A stretch of 64,000 nucleotides of DNA from Guadua angustifolia (Eukaryota > Streptophyta > Magnoliopsida > Poales > Poaceae): assembly GCA_036346375.1 (NCBI GenBank), contig JAYEVE010000619.1, forward strand, positions 1 to 64,000, read 5' to 3'. The notes below the pieces were generated by a model. That model saw only the letters and a program-made list of their open reading frames with translations. It made no database searches and was not told where the DNA came from. The translations under genes were made by a program, and so were the position numbers. Shown here one piece after another: positions 46,250-57,829 of this stretch (positions are counted from its first letter, which is position 1; each line of letters begins with the position of its first letter).

Positions 46250-49120
46250 AGGACTTTTAATGGCCCGTATCTCGCTCCCAGATCTCCTCTATGAAACCAT
46301 AGTAGGTGTCCATCTTTCCATTTTTGTCCAAGGCATCTATACGGACGCCATTTGTTTTGGTTGGTGCTCTTGTTATCCGGGTTGTCGTGTAAAATGTGTA
46401 CCCATTTATCTCATACCCTTGAAATGATATGATTGTTGTGGACGGTCCTCGAGCCAAGAGTTTCAATTGTTCATCGTCATTCGCTTGCCCAACAATTGCT
46501 TTTGTAACCAATCTGCGAAATGATCCATTTGCTCCATCGCGATCCACTTATCGACTTCTTTGGGTATTGCCAGCGTAGACTCATCTCGTGATCATAGATA
46601 TACGGAGCCACTACGCTTGCTTGTTTCAATACCGTGAAATGTGCTTGTTTAAATGCAAGTAGATCGTCGCTATAGGATTCTTTTCTCCCTAAAGTCCTTT
46701 TTCCTCGTAGCCTCCCTCATGGCGTGATATAGGACGCCAATCGGATTCAGATCATCCATGTAACTAACACAAAACTCGATCACCTCCTCTCAGTTGACAC
46801 TCACAAGAATGCGTATACAGGCGAGACCGGTTCTTAACATACTTCTTTAGGATACCCATGTACCTCTCGAAGGGAACATATTGTGGAGGAACACAGTCCG
46901 AGAATTTCTATCTCTTTAACAATGTGGACCATGAGATGGACCATAATATCAAAGAAGGATGGAGGAAGATCATCTCAAGGCTAACCGGACTATTGACCAT
47001 GTCATCATGCAGACTAGATAACTTATTCGCTCGATGACCTTCGCGACACCGTGTTGAAGAACGAACACAGACTTTATGATTGTCCTCGCGTACCTAATCC
47101 GCGTAATACCTCGCACCGCCATCGGAGCAATCAGTGTCATCAACACATGACAATCATGGGATTTTATGTGTACGATTTTATTCTCTTTCATGTTTATGAG
47201 TCTCCTTATGTTCGAGGAGTATCCACAATGGACCTTCACACTGTTCAAGAACTTAATCATGTTTTTTTTCTCTTCCTTGCTCGAGTGTAGCTCATGGGTG
47301 GAGGTAATGTTGTCCTTTCTCTCTCTTTCCGGATGTAGGTCATTCCCGAGTCCCAATAGTCAGAGGTCCTTTCGGCTTGAAGTGTATCTTTTGACTTACT
47401 GTACATATCTAGGAAACCTAGTAGGTTCACGCAGACATTCTTCGTGATATGCATGAAGTCCAAAGGAGTGGCGGACCTCTAAGTCTTTCCAAGAAGGTAA
47501 GTCCCAAAATATTGACTTCTTCTTCCAAATGGCCTTCGTGTGACCTTGTTCACCGGACGGGTTTGCTACGAGGACCTTTTCCAAAAACTACTTTCAGATC
47601 CTTTACCAAAGAAAATACAAGCGCCCCATCGCGATGCATGGGCTTCTTTACGCTTTCTTCTCGTCCCATCAAAATTCTCACCCTTCCTCCGTGAACGGTC
47701 CTTCATATGGAGGAACCTACGGCCCATGTACACAACCTTTCGAGAGTTTTTAGGTACTTGCTGTCCGTATCCTCTAAGCAATGGATCAGGGCTTTATATC
47801 CTTTGATAGATAGGCCCGATAGATTACCAAGTGCAGCGGCCGTTGATGGTTACGAATAGCAATGCACGAGAGTGAAGTGCTCTCTTTGTACTCATCCCAT
47901 ACACATATACCATCGCTCCACAAGTTGTTAACAGATCTTCAACCAACGGTTTGAGGTACACATCAATGTCGCTTCGAGGTTGCTTTGGCCTTGGATAAGC
48001 AATGGCATCATAATGTACTTCCGCTTCATACACGACCAAGGAGGAAGGTTGTAGATACATAGAGTCACGGGCCAAGTGTCAGGATCGCCGCTCATATCGC
48101 CGAACGGGTTCATCCCATCCGTACTCAACCCAAACCTTATGTTCCTTGCATCCTCAAAGAAAGTCCGGGTATGTTCTATCGACTTTCCTCCACTAGGAGC
48201 CATCAAGAAGGTGCCTTAGCCTTCCGTCGTCCTTCACGGTCTTCCTTGTGCCAACAAGATCATCCGGCATGCGCTTTGTTCGCAAATAAACGCTTCAACC
48301 GGGGATTACAGGAAATACCACACCACCTTAGCAGAGGTCTCTTCTTCTTACCGCCTCTACCTCACCAGGTCATCACGCTGGTCTTATACCGCAAGTTTTG
48401 CACACCGACAAGCTTCCGAATCCTCATACTCATTGCGATAAAGGATACAATCATTACGACATGCATGTATCTTCAGTACTCCAACCCCAAAGGGCGGACA
48501 ACTTGTTTGGCATCGACGTAGTTTCGGGTAGTGTGTTCCTCCGAAGTAACTTCTTTATGAGGCATAACAACTCGTCAATCCTTATCGGACAATCCATTGG
48601 TCGCCTTCCATTGCATCGGCCTAGTGTGGTACGCAACTTTTTATGGCCCCTGTCGACGGTTTGGGTACAACAAGTGTTCCGTGGTCCTCCCATAGGCGCC
48701 GAACTTTTCGTAATGTCTTTCATCGATGTATTCTCCTCTCCATCACGCAGATCTGGTCTAGGTCATCATCACCACACTCCCCAATGTATCTTCGAAAGAA
48801 CCGTGTTGACCAACCGTCCGATATTGTTGTTCCGCCTCTTCTTCTTCACCGTCTTCCTCAGATAATCTCTTCTTCACCGTGCTTGGTCCAGCAGTATAGT
48901 TTGACATGAAACCTCTTGTGAGCAAATGAAAGTGAAGGTGGCTGATTTTGGACCTCCTTCTCATTCTTGCAGTCTATGCATGGACAACATATGTAGCCCG
49001 ACGTCAGGTGTGCATCGGTCAAGACGAAGAAAATCTTGCAAACCCCGCAAGAACTCCGGGGAGCGTCGATCCATGTACATCCATCGCCGGTCCATCTACA
49101 TTATGTTACATCAAGATAAC
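46250..49120 (-). pseudogene. TNP2-like (Transposase_21) CACTA transposase, multiply broken
   Basis: Minus-strand pieces in order: CPCIDCKNEKEV (about 49000, zinc-binding N-terminus); LGWSTEDTCMS-type region (about 48460); WPVTLCIYNLPPW and DIDVYLKPLVEDLL (48060-47930); KVVYMG.RRFLHMKDRSRR (about 47730); SIFWDLPSWKDLEVRH then MDFMHITKNVCVNLLG (47500-47420); and a DUF4216-like C-terminal part (46547-46257, GYEINGYTFYTT). These are standard blocks of grass TNP2, which cuts and joins CACTA ends. At least eight frame changes separate them. One frame change joins the peptides WKDLEVRH and HITKNVC, which should be contiguous. Confidence 0.88.
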
Positions 49121-49129
49121 TGTTACCTC

Positions 49130-50530
49130 ATTTTCCGATAATGAATTGTTGAACCAAAACCTAAATATTAGCTAGATCCACACCTTCAATCCGAGCTAAA
49201 TAATAATCCAAGCAAAATATAAACCCACACAACAAGTTTTTGCAACCTACAAAAAGAATTGGTCGATCGAGTCGGATTCAAAATTTGAACAAAATTCACG
49301 ACGACTTTGTTTGCAAATTCTGTTGAAATTGTAACACCTAAAAATTTCTAAATTATTATTCAATCATTTATTTTTATTTTTTCTAAATCTCTAGCACTTA
49401 ATTAATGATGTTTTCAAAAATAATTTGTCTGATGGAAATTAAAACCAAAATTATACTAGAAGTAATTTTCTAAGTTTAAAATATTCCAAAGTATTTTTGA
49501 AAACTTTTCTCAAATATTGAACTCATTTTATATTTTCTATAAAGCCATTCATATTTCTGATATTATTTTAATTCGCAAATGAATTTAAATTTCTTCTTTT
49601 CCACATAACCATTGCCATTTGAAGATCCCAAACTCCATGATTTCCATGCACCATTCTCCCCAGACCACGTGCAACCAAACCTCATCCTTCATCGATCGAT
49701 GGAACTAAAACCTAAATTTAAGCTAGATCCACACATTAAATGCGAGCTACATTATAATCCAAGCAAATTCTAAGCTTACACAACAAGTTTTTGTATCCTA
49801 TTTGAAAAGATCAAGCTAGATCTCTACATTCATATTAATCTTTCATCAATCATGGGAAAAGATCAAATTTTTTTCATAATTCAAGCAAAAAGAGGCTCCA
49901 TTTAACACCAAATGATGTGAGGAATGATGTTACTAACCTTAGTTACCTTGGTTGCGAGTAAAATGACCAAAATTTTGAAATTTGGGCAGCACCTCCCTCT
50001 ACATTCATAATCTTTGATCAATCATGGGAAAAGATCAAATTTTCTTCATAATTCAAGTAAAAAAGAGGCTCCATTTAACACCAAATGAAGTGAGGAATGA
50101 TATTACTAACCTTAGCTACCTTGGTTGTGAGTAAAATGACCAAAATTTTGAAATTTTGGGAAGCACCTCCTCCCTTGAAGCTCTTGGCCAAGCTCCTTCG
50201 TTCTTTTCGCGACCGAATGATCTGGTCCGGCAGAGCGGAGGAGGAAGAAGTTTAAATTGGGATTCGAAGACGGTTGAAGACACTGAACGAGTCGATAAGA
50301 TCTGTCGATGCGGTTGGTGTCACTTAACCGGTACTATTTAGCACCCACTAAATAGTACCGATTCGTGACACCAACCGGCATCGATGTCAAAGATCTCATC
50401 AAGCATCGGTTCATGTCTTCAACCGTACTAATCGCCTCGCAGCTCAGAGCCGTTGAACCGGACTGATCTAAATATCGGTGCGGTTTCGCACTAACCGGTA
50501 ATCGATGGGCCGGTAGGAAAGGTCGATTCT
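49130..50530. repeat. CACTA left-hand (TNP2 side) leader with internal duplications
   Basis: GCTAGATCCACAC(C/A)TT...ACACAACAAGTTTTTG occurs at 49172 and 49723. A 150-bp unit beginning CATGGGAAAAGATCAAATTT is duplicated at 49852 and 50025. A TGTAACACCTAAAAATTTC stretch from 49330 to about 49690 separates the first pair and may be a foreign LTR fragment. The last 350 bp carry dense GCATCGAT/CCGGTTGA subterminal repeats, including the perfect inversion AACCGGTACTATTTAG...CTAAATAGTACCG at 50328. Confidence 0.65.
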
Positions 50531-50542
50531 GTAGTAGTGTGC

Positions 50543-50731
50543 CCATTATATGCTTTTTAAGGATTTTAGGGGTAAAATGAATGTGAAATATGTTGGCCCC
50601 TCTAATCGTGATAAGAAACTTAGAGCTATTTGGGTGCCTAAGTCTTTGCATCTAAATCCATTTGGCCCCAAAATTGTTGAAACTAACACTAAAGGGCCCA
50701 AAAGCATTTGGGTACCTAAAGTCAAGAAATG
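50543..50731 (+). pseudogene. copia gag, C-terminal part after the CACTA
   Basis: The codons run on directly from the left gag piece once the CACTA and one TGC are removed. They read KMNVKYVGPSNRDKKLRAI and IWVPK twice, then stop at 50729. The repeated IWVPK motif before the protease is a SIRE-type gag signature. Confidence 0.85.
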
Positions 50732-50769
50732 AATATCCTTGTTTAGGTGAACTATAAAAGTAGAGGCCA

Positions 50770-50930
50770 GCATTGAGTGATTGGCAGTGGATGCACACAT
50801 CACATGACCAAGATCTGAAGAATGTTCACCTCTATTGAAGGAGAAAATGATCCAAGCCACAAGATCACATTTGGAGATAACAGCAAACGAAGGTAAAAGG
50901 TATTGGTAAGATTACTATCTCAAATGATCA
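50770..50930 (+). pseudogene. copia protease, catalytic Asp lost
   Basis: 50777-50809 encodes VIGSGCTHHMT. The family motif has Asp where this has the first Gly (D-S-G), so the aspartic protease active site is destroyed. ITFGDNS follows at about 50868. Confidence 0.75.
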
Positions 50931-50934
50931 CGTA

Positions 50935-52041
50935 ATTGAAAATATTCTTCTTGTTGGATCATTAAATTTCAATTTACTTTCGGTTGCTCAACTATGTGAT
51001 CTTGGATTCCATTGTATTTTCTCAATTGATGGGGTAACTGTATTTGACAAAACTGAAAAGCTTATTTTCAAAGGTTTCAGATTTCAAAATCTCTATTTAG
51101 TTGATTTTAAATCTAATTTCTCTTGCATCTCGACTTGTCTATTAGCTAAAGTCTCCCTTGGTTGGCTTTGGCATAGGTGTCTTGGGCATGTAGGTATGTC
51201 TAACCTTAAAAACCTCTTCAAAAATGAGTTAGTGGTGGGCCTAAAGGATGTTAAATTTGAAAAGAATGTGCTATGTAGTGCTTGCCAAGCTAGCAAGCAA
51301 GTAGCTAATTCTCATCTTGTCAAAAGCATTATGTCCACCACTAGACCATTGGAGCTCTTGCATATGGATGTGTTTGGCCCCACTTCATATGCTAGCATTG
51401 GTGGTAACTCATATTGTCTAATTATAGTTGACGACTACTCCCACTTTGCTTGGGTTTTCTTTTTGCCAAATAAAAGTGAAGTTGGAAAAATTTTCAAAAC
51501 TTTTGCAAAAAGGACCCAAAATGAATTTGATTGCCTCATCAAGAAAATCAGAAGTGACAATGTATCTGAGTTTGTTAATACCAACATTGTCGAATATTGT
51601 GATGAGTTAGGAATAAAGCATGAACTCTCAGCCACCTATACTCCTCAACAAAACGGTGTGGTTGAGAGAAAGAATAAAACACTCATTAAAATGGCTAGGT
51701 CTATGTTAGATGAATATGTTACATCTGATGCTTTTTGGGCTTAAGCCATTAATAATGTTTTTCATGCTATCAATCGTCTTTATCTTCATAAACTTCTTAA
51801 GAAAACTCTATATGAACTATTGGTAGGTAGGCGGCCTAACATATCATATTTTCGTGTGTTCGGTTGTAAAGTATATATCTACAAAAAGAGAACACATTTG
51901 GATAAGTTTCAAACTAGATGTGATATTGGTATTATGTTAGGTTATTCATCTAAGTCTAAAGCTTATAGAGTATTCAATAATTCAACTGGCTTAGTAGAAG
52001 AAACCTATGATGTTAAGTTTGATAAATCTAATGGCTCATAA
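50935..52041 (+). pseudogene. copia GAG-pre-integrase and integrase
   Basis: The frame gives FNLLSVAQLCDLGFHCIF, then WHRCLGHVGM...C..C, the HHCC zinc finger (about 51165-51290). The rve core follows: LLHMDVFGPTS (first Asp, about 51370), IRSDNVSEF (second Asp, about 51550) and QQNGVVERKNKTL (Glu, about 51665). The triad is intact, but a TAA at 51742 and further stops break the frame. 51820-52041 continues with RVFGCKVYIYKK and LGYSSKSKAYRVFN, the usual C-terminal part. Confidence 0.88.
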
Positions 52042-53373
52042 GGTGAGCATGAGGAATTTAGATGACGTAGGAGATGATGCCTTGGTGCAAGCAATGAGAA
52101 AGATGAAAGTTGGTGACATAAAGCCTAAGGAAGACAAAGATGAGTTGCCTACACAATCCATGGAACCACATGATGGAGCACAAGAAGAAGATGGAGAAAA
52201 GGACCAAGACAGAACAAACTTCATCAAGAGCCATCATACAATTGCTAAGGACCACCCCACAGACCAAATCATTGGTGAAATCAGTAAGGGTGTCCAAACT
52301 TTCTCTAGACAAGCTTCTTTTTGTGAACATTACTCGTTTGTCTCTTGTATTGAACCAAAAACAGTGGAAGAAGCACTAGAAGATGCTGATCGGATTATGG
52401 CTATGAAAGAAGGGCTCAACAACTTCGAAAGGAACAAAGTTTGGAGTTTGACGGAACGTCCAAAGGATCACAACATGATTGAAACAAAGTGGGTGTTCTG
52501 AAACAAGCAAGATGAAAACAGAGTTGTGGTACGTAATAAGGCAAGGCTAGTAGCTCAAGACTTCACTCAAGTAGATGGATTAGACTATGGGGAGACATAT
52601 GCCCCTATAGCATGTCTTGAAGCCATACGGTTCCTTCTTACCTTTGCTTCTCATTTTAATATCACTCTTTTCAAATGGATGTGAAAAGCACATTTCTTAA
52701 TGGTATCATTGATGAAATTGTTTATGTTGAACAACTACCCGGTTTTGAAGATATAAATTTGCCTAACCATGTTCATAAATTATCCAAGGCACTCTATGGT
52801 TTGAAACAAGCCCCTAGGGCATGGTATGAGCGTCTTAATGATTTTCTATTAATTAAAAACTTCAAAATTGAGAAGGTTGATCCAACACTGTTTCTAAAAG
52901 AAATCAATGGTGCATTAATGATCTGCCAAATTTATGTAGATGATATTATCTTTGGATGTACTAATCTCTCTTTTTGCAAGGAGTTTGTGACATGATGGCC
53001 AAAGAATTTGAGATGTCCATGATAGGAGAGCTGTCATTCTTCCTAGAATTTCAAGTCAAGTAATTGAAGGAGGGACATTCATTTCACACAAGAAATACAC
53101 CAAAGACCTCAAGCGATTCAAGATGGAAGAATGCAAGCCAATTAGAACTCCCATGGATCAAATACACATCTTGATCAAGATGTGGGAGGTAAGTTTATTG
53201 ACCAAAAGCTATATAGGTCCATGAAAGGGCCTCTTCTTTACTTGACAACATCTAGGCCTGATATCATGTTTAGTGTTTGTATGTGTGCTAGATTTCAAGC
53301 TGCTCCTAAAGAAATTCACCTTAGTACAGTCATCACTCTTATCATTCACAAAGTCATGATGGAAGCTTTGTAG
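52042..53373 (+). pseudogene. copia reverse transcriptase with truncated RNase H
   Basis: KVWSLTERP and ETKWVF start the RVT_2 domain at about 52440. TGA at 52499 and 52681 interrupt it. 52675-52995 has MDVKSTFLNG, LYGLKQAPRAWYERL and YVDDI (52933-52947), with the catalytic Y-V-D-D intact. 53182-53370 holds LYRSMKGPLLYLTTSRPDI. The frame then jumps into unrelated sequence, so nearly all of RNase H has been deleted. Confidence 0.88.
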
Positions 53374-54725
53374 CACCAAGGAGTGCAAGCTACAGCCATA
53401 CTTCACCTCATTCTCAGAGACATGGCAGCCATCACAGTACAAGCAAATCTAAGAAGAATAAAAAGACAAGTACTCACAGTGGCAGTAAGAGTAAACCTTC
53501 AACTCATGCACAGTCTGCTCACACTCCAGCACCAGATTTTCAAATTCCAGCACCTATTCTAGAACCTTCAGTATCTAGAGTCTTTTGTCAGCAAGATGAA
53601 CCAACTGAAGTTTATGGAGGCTGTTCATGGAATCCTAGAGAACTTTCCTATGAAGAAGATGCTGCTACTCAGGTAGTGTTCAGCTCAGGTGCTCAATCTC
53701 AAGCTAAAGAACAGCAGATTAGACATCTTCAAGAAATGGCTGCTGCTGCCAGATTCATGGAAGACCAAGGAGTAAGGCCAGGAGCCCATGATTATGAAGT
53801 AGGAGGGTCAGGAGTGCCTCAAGGACCTGAGCAAGCTTTTTATCCTCCTCCACCTCTTAAAGCACATCCTAAACATGCACAACAGGACACTTTCCCAAGA
53901 TAAGAAAATCTATTTGATAATCAGCCTGCGTGGTTCTCATCCTATGAGCAGCAATATTATGCTAACCAAAGAGGATTTCAGGCCAGATATGAGGATAATC
54001 AGAGATTGGTAGCTCAAAGGCATGACGAGCAGATGAGGGCAATGCAACAATACAATGAACAAGTCTAAGAGATGATAAGAAAACAGTATGAAGAGCAAGT
54101 CAAATTCAGAAATGAAACCTTCATAAGGTTCGATCATATCAGAAGCAATCAGTGGGACTTGAGAAATTGGATAAAGCAAATTGGTACAAATCAAAACTTG
54201 CTAAGAGATAGGTTGTATGATATGAACCTAAAAATAGATCAGAATCAGAAAAGTCTGTGCAATCAAGCTGAGGTTGCATTTAAGCACAACCATAGTGCTC
54301 TTGACTAGATTACTGAAGGTCTGGACAACTACTGTCAATTCTCTGAAGATGCTTACATAAGAAATTATGATCAATTATGTGAGCTCACTGATTATAATAA
54401 AGCTATGAAGGAGTCTCTGAACGAGATGCAACAAGATCTTTATAATCTGTCTCTCCAGCCCGGTGACCCTGATTATCCAAGCTGGCATGCTCAAGCAATA
54501 GCCCCAGTGCCAAGTCCTCAGCCTCAGGACAAATCAGATGATGAAGAAGTGAAGATTGTCTCCCCTTCTCAGAAAAGCTCAGTATTTAGTCAGCTCAAGA
54601 GGACCTTCTCCAAGCGCAAATTGTACCCTTTTTGGCAATTGATGCCAAAGGGAGAGAATCCTAGTAGAAATAGTTCTCTTTGGGTTACTATATGTAAAAG
54701 GGAGTGTTGGGGAACCTTTAGTTGA
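53374..54725 (+). pseudogene. third ORF (env-like position) of the SIRE-type element
   Basis: An open reading with a few stops starts in HSGSKSKPSTHAQSAHTPAP, a Ser/His/Lys-rich stretch. It continues with QQIRHLQEMAAAARFMEDQG, a long Gln/Glu/Arg-rich coiled coil (53900-54300), and ends with SDDEEVKIVSPSQKSS and a Pro-rich tail. No signal peptide or clear membrane segment is visible. SIRE/Maximus elements carry an extra ORF here, sometimes called env-like; I do not claim envelope function. Confidence 0.65.
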
Positions 54726-55121
54726 ACCTAAAGTCTTATATATATGTAGTTGATACTGTGTGTTTTTGGGTATAAACTTTAAGCGTTCTCTAAAGATATT
54801 ATCATTCTATTCTGATACTATGATTGTTTCTTAGATGATCTAATTTTGTGGTAAGCTCTGATAATATCACTTTGATATAGATCAGTTTTATACTCTGATG
54901 TATTCATTCTTGGTTTCTATGCTCTGATAATTTTGCTCTAAGTGTTAATGATCAGCTTTAATGCTCTGGTACATTGTTGGATCTGATATGTTCTATCTTG
55001 CACACATTTAGGGGGAGCATAAATTTTTGCATAAAATTGCTTATACTCTGTCAAGCTAACTATGTTTTGCGGAATATTTGAAATATTATTGACTTAAAAA
55101 AAGGTATGTTGTCATCAATCA
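54726..55121 (+). other. copia 3' untranslated region
   Basis: CTCTGAT(A/G) is repeated many times (54800-54980) and AGGGGGAGCAT at 55010 recalls the polypurine-rich tract of this lineage. A deletion joins GTCATCAATCACC directly to mid-LTR sequence at 55121. Confidence 0.55.
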
Positions 55122-55491
55122 CCAAGAAGCTTGTGGAAGGCCACCTAGGTTGTGAAGAGGTTTGGAACTCACCTCACCGGAGTGGTGAAAGAGATACCCG
55201 AGTGGAGGCTAAAGCTACTGCGACTAGCTTTGGAGGAGCCAGACTTTGAGAGAAGTGCTCCAATGTGGAGTAGGAGAGTGGCTCCGAACCACGAGATAAA
55301 TTATTGTGTCTCTTGTGCTTATTCTTGTTGTTGAGTTATTTTCGTTGCTATTCGTTATTTGTGCTTTATATTCTGTCATCCTGCTTTGGTTAGCTATTTA
55401 CTTTAGCTAGGAAACCATTCTATAATTAAGAAGTCAAAAATTTGTAAAGTTGCCTATTCACCGCCACCCTCTAGGCCAGCTTGATCCTTCA
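55122..55491 (+). repeat. truncated 3' LTR of the SIRE-like element
   Basis: Matches the last 368 bp of the 5' LTR (35265-35632) with about ten substitutions and one small indel. It ends CTTGATCCTTCA followed by the atgtt duplication. The first 1.2 kb of the LTR is missing. Confidence 0.9.
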
Positions 55492-55567
55492 ATGTTCCTC
55501 GGTCTTTTGTATCTTCAAGAGAGTTTCAGGAATGTTAGTTCATAATCTTCGTGAATATTACTATGAT

Positions 55568-56235
55568 TGTCGAATATCCAAATATGGGATATGAGCCTAT
55601 ACCAGAAACTCAAAGATCATACTGCATATGCTCAAGCAAGCATTAGGGAACTCCGGATATCACGAGCCCGGATCATGTGGGATAAGATATACATGGAGGG
55701 GATATCTGCCGACAGGGAAGGATTTGATCGTGTTCCCGTTACGAGGAAACCAATTCGACTATGCCTTGCACTTATGAAAGTTTGGATATGCTACAAAGAT
55801 CACATCATCGATAGACTCCTCATCGACTATGATCCGGTACTCCGAACCGAGTACAGCTCGACCCGAAGGCTACCCCGACTATATAAGGAGGATGACAGAT
55901 GTCAAGGGGGAGCGATTATGAGATTACAGCATCCAAAGCTAACCCAATGACAAGACTTCTTCAAGCAGAGAATCCAGAGCTGCTGAATTGTTCCTTGCCG
56001 ATCCTTAGTCACAGCTTAGCCATCCCCAAGCATAATCTTCCTTGTAACTAGAGCTAGGTATTTGGATCTGTATTCTATTTCATGGATCTCATACATCATC
56101 TATATAGGAGTAGGGTGTTAATTGCTCAAGAGACCCGAACCTGTCTATATCGTGTGCCCCCGATCGCGTGTTTGACTCTGCGTATCTCGAAGGTACCCGA
56201 AGTACAAGTTTACTGTCGATTACTAACATTCGATA
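55568..56235 (+). repeat. gypsy LTR, probable 5' LTR
   Basis: It starts TGTCGAATATCC and ends CATTCGATA, nearly an inverse of its start (a TG...CA pair with one change). TATATAAGGAGGATG (55880) is a TATA-like promoter box. Immediately after the end is GCTGGAGCGCTTGGTAGGGG, resembling gypsy primer-binding sites (TGGCGCGCC-type). No pol domain follows, so the element is truncated. Confidence 0.65.
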
Positions 56236-57550
56236 GCTGGAGCGCTTGGTAGGGGCCGTCAGCTGTTTTTTACAGATTGGGCATGTCTTCGGTGCACGTT
56301 TACACTAGAATTTCCGACATTCATCAAGCTCCACTAGTCAGACCTGAGATCACCTTTGAAACCATGTTGTACCGATAGGGTCAATCGGAGATCTTGAGCA
56401 CATCGGCTTCGTCGAGTCCTGCTCTGAGGACCCCTGCCGAGAAGTGTGTTTCATAGAGTTTGACCTCGGAGCCCAACGTCCTCAAGTGTGTCGACACGAA
56501 AGCGGCAATGACGACTCCGAGAATCGAGGTAGCAATCGAACGAAGTGACATGTGTTCATGGCCAGGGCTGACAATGGTACTACTGCTGAAAGTCCAGTGC
56601 TCAGCCACAAACTGATGAACACAAAAATGATGAACACAATAATCTTTCCAATGCTCAGCCGCAAACTGATGAACACAAAAATGCCGATAATGTCCCTTAC
56701 AGCCAACAGTCTATTTACTTGCTTTGTTGCTTCAAAGGTACCCCCTTTCCTCTTCAATTTTACATAATCTCTATTTAATCTAATAATGTAAGTGTTTCCT
56801 TGCAAGAATCTCATAATGATGACACCAGAAAATTTTCATGGATGTGTTACCTCCTAATGCACCATTTGCTGCTTTCCTAGAGTCATCTCCATTACCGTTG
56901 TTCCTTCAGCTTTTGTACTTTTTGCGCCATTCACCATTTTCCATACCATTCTTTGTTCTTGAAAGTGGATTTTGGCTACATAATACCTCGATTTACGGAA
57001 GGAGCCTCTGGCGATCGATGACATTAAATCCATCCGATCTTCCGTTCGACCTGATTCGGATGCTCGTGATATGGTATGCCGTTTATTCCTTGCATCAGAT
57101 GCAGCCAGTGCTAGTAGACAAGCAGAGATATTTCTGTGTTCCCTGTTTTCTTCACAATTTTGAATACTAATCATTTTGTGGATAATATTGGTACCATTAT
57201 TTATCTCATCTATTTTACCTCGATGTGTGAAAACACTGTAGCATTGTTTCACCTCATCATGGGTTCGACTTCTCCCCGTTGTCAAACCTTTTTTTTTGGT
57301 ATTTCTCGGTTTGCTCAAACGCGTGTTTTCTCGATTTACTTGCTTGGGGGAGCAGCGATCGTGGCGTGGCACGCCGTAGTCACTCCTCTAGTTGATATCT
57401 AAAACAATAACTATTTATAACCGAGAGAAAGTAGTATACAAAGAAATGCTTATATCTCCAATTGATGGCCCATATGTCATATGGAAGACATATGGAAGAC
57501 CATAGTTTGCTTTGAATCTTGTATACATCTAGCTTGTCTCATGTAATCCC
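56236..57550. other. unassigned sequence after the gypsy LTR
   Basis: The first ~150 bp may be the LTR element's leader. From 56580 a 60-bp near-duplicate (CAGCCACAAACTGATGAACACAAAAATG / CAGCCGCAAACTGATGAACACAAAAATG) is present. ORFs on both strands lack known domains. Confidence 0.4.
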
Positions 57551-57553
57551 TAT

Positions 57554-57809
57554 GGGGCTGTTTGGTTGTTGTTTCGTACGAGTCTGGCCGCGGTAGCCTC
57601 AGCCTAGCTCCGAGGAAACGGTCATGGAGCTCGTTTTCCACGAGCCTGGCTGCGAGTGCTTTGTGCATCGCACTGGCCCGCATCGCGTGGCAACCAAACA
57701 GCCATCTTTCATGTGTGGATGCAAGCTCACACGATACAACGAGCAATCAGACGCTAGTTCTCTAGCTCCCGTAAGTCTGGCCGTATGAAACCAGACAATC
57801 AAACAACCC
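57554..57809. mobile_element. MITE with GGGCTGTTTGGTTG ends
   Basis: GGGGCTGTTTGGTTG at 57554 is inverted as CAATCAAACAACCC ending at 57809. TAT is duplicated at 57551-57553 and 57810-57812. The interior has paired CGAGCCTGGC/CTGGCCGTA-type motifs. 256 bp, non-coding. The superfamily is uncertain: the ends suit PIF/Harbinger, but the TAT duplication is atypical. Confidence 0.7.
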
Positions 57810-57829
57810 TATATTTCGTCGACACATGC

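Larger units (their letters stand above)
37624..50539 (-). mobile_element. CACTA (En/Spm-like) transposon, 12.9 kb
   Basis: Termini are CACTACTACGGAA at 37624 and its imperfect inverse TTCTGTAGTAGTG ending at 50539 (12 of 13 bp). The 3-bp duplication is TGC. Subterminal regions at both ends repeat ATCGATCCGGTT/ACCGGCATCGATG-type motifs. Minus-strand relics of a TNP2-like transposase (46250-49120) and a TNPA-like protein (about 39400-41750) lie inside. The copia coding frame continues across the insertion once the element and one TGC are removed, so the CACTA is the younger insertion. Its genes are broken. Confidence 0.93.
34055..55491 (+). mobile_element. SIRE/Maximus-like Ty1/copia element, split by a CACTA transposon
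   Basis: The order is 5' LTR, PBS, gag, protease, integrase, RT, an extra third ORF and a partial 3' LTR, all on plus. Integrase before RT marks it as copia, and a long extra ORF after pol is typical of the SIRE/Maximus lineage. A 5-bp duplication atgtt lies at 34050-34054 and 55492-55496. The CACTA at 37624-50539 interrupts gag. Own DNA is about 8.5 kb. RNase H is largely deleted and the protease Asp is lost, so it is inactive. Confidence 0.87.
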
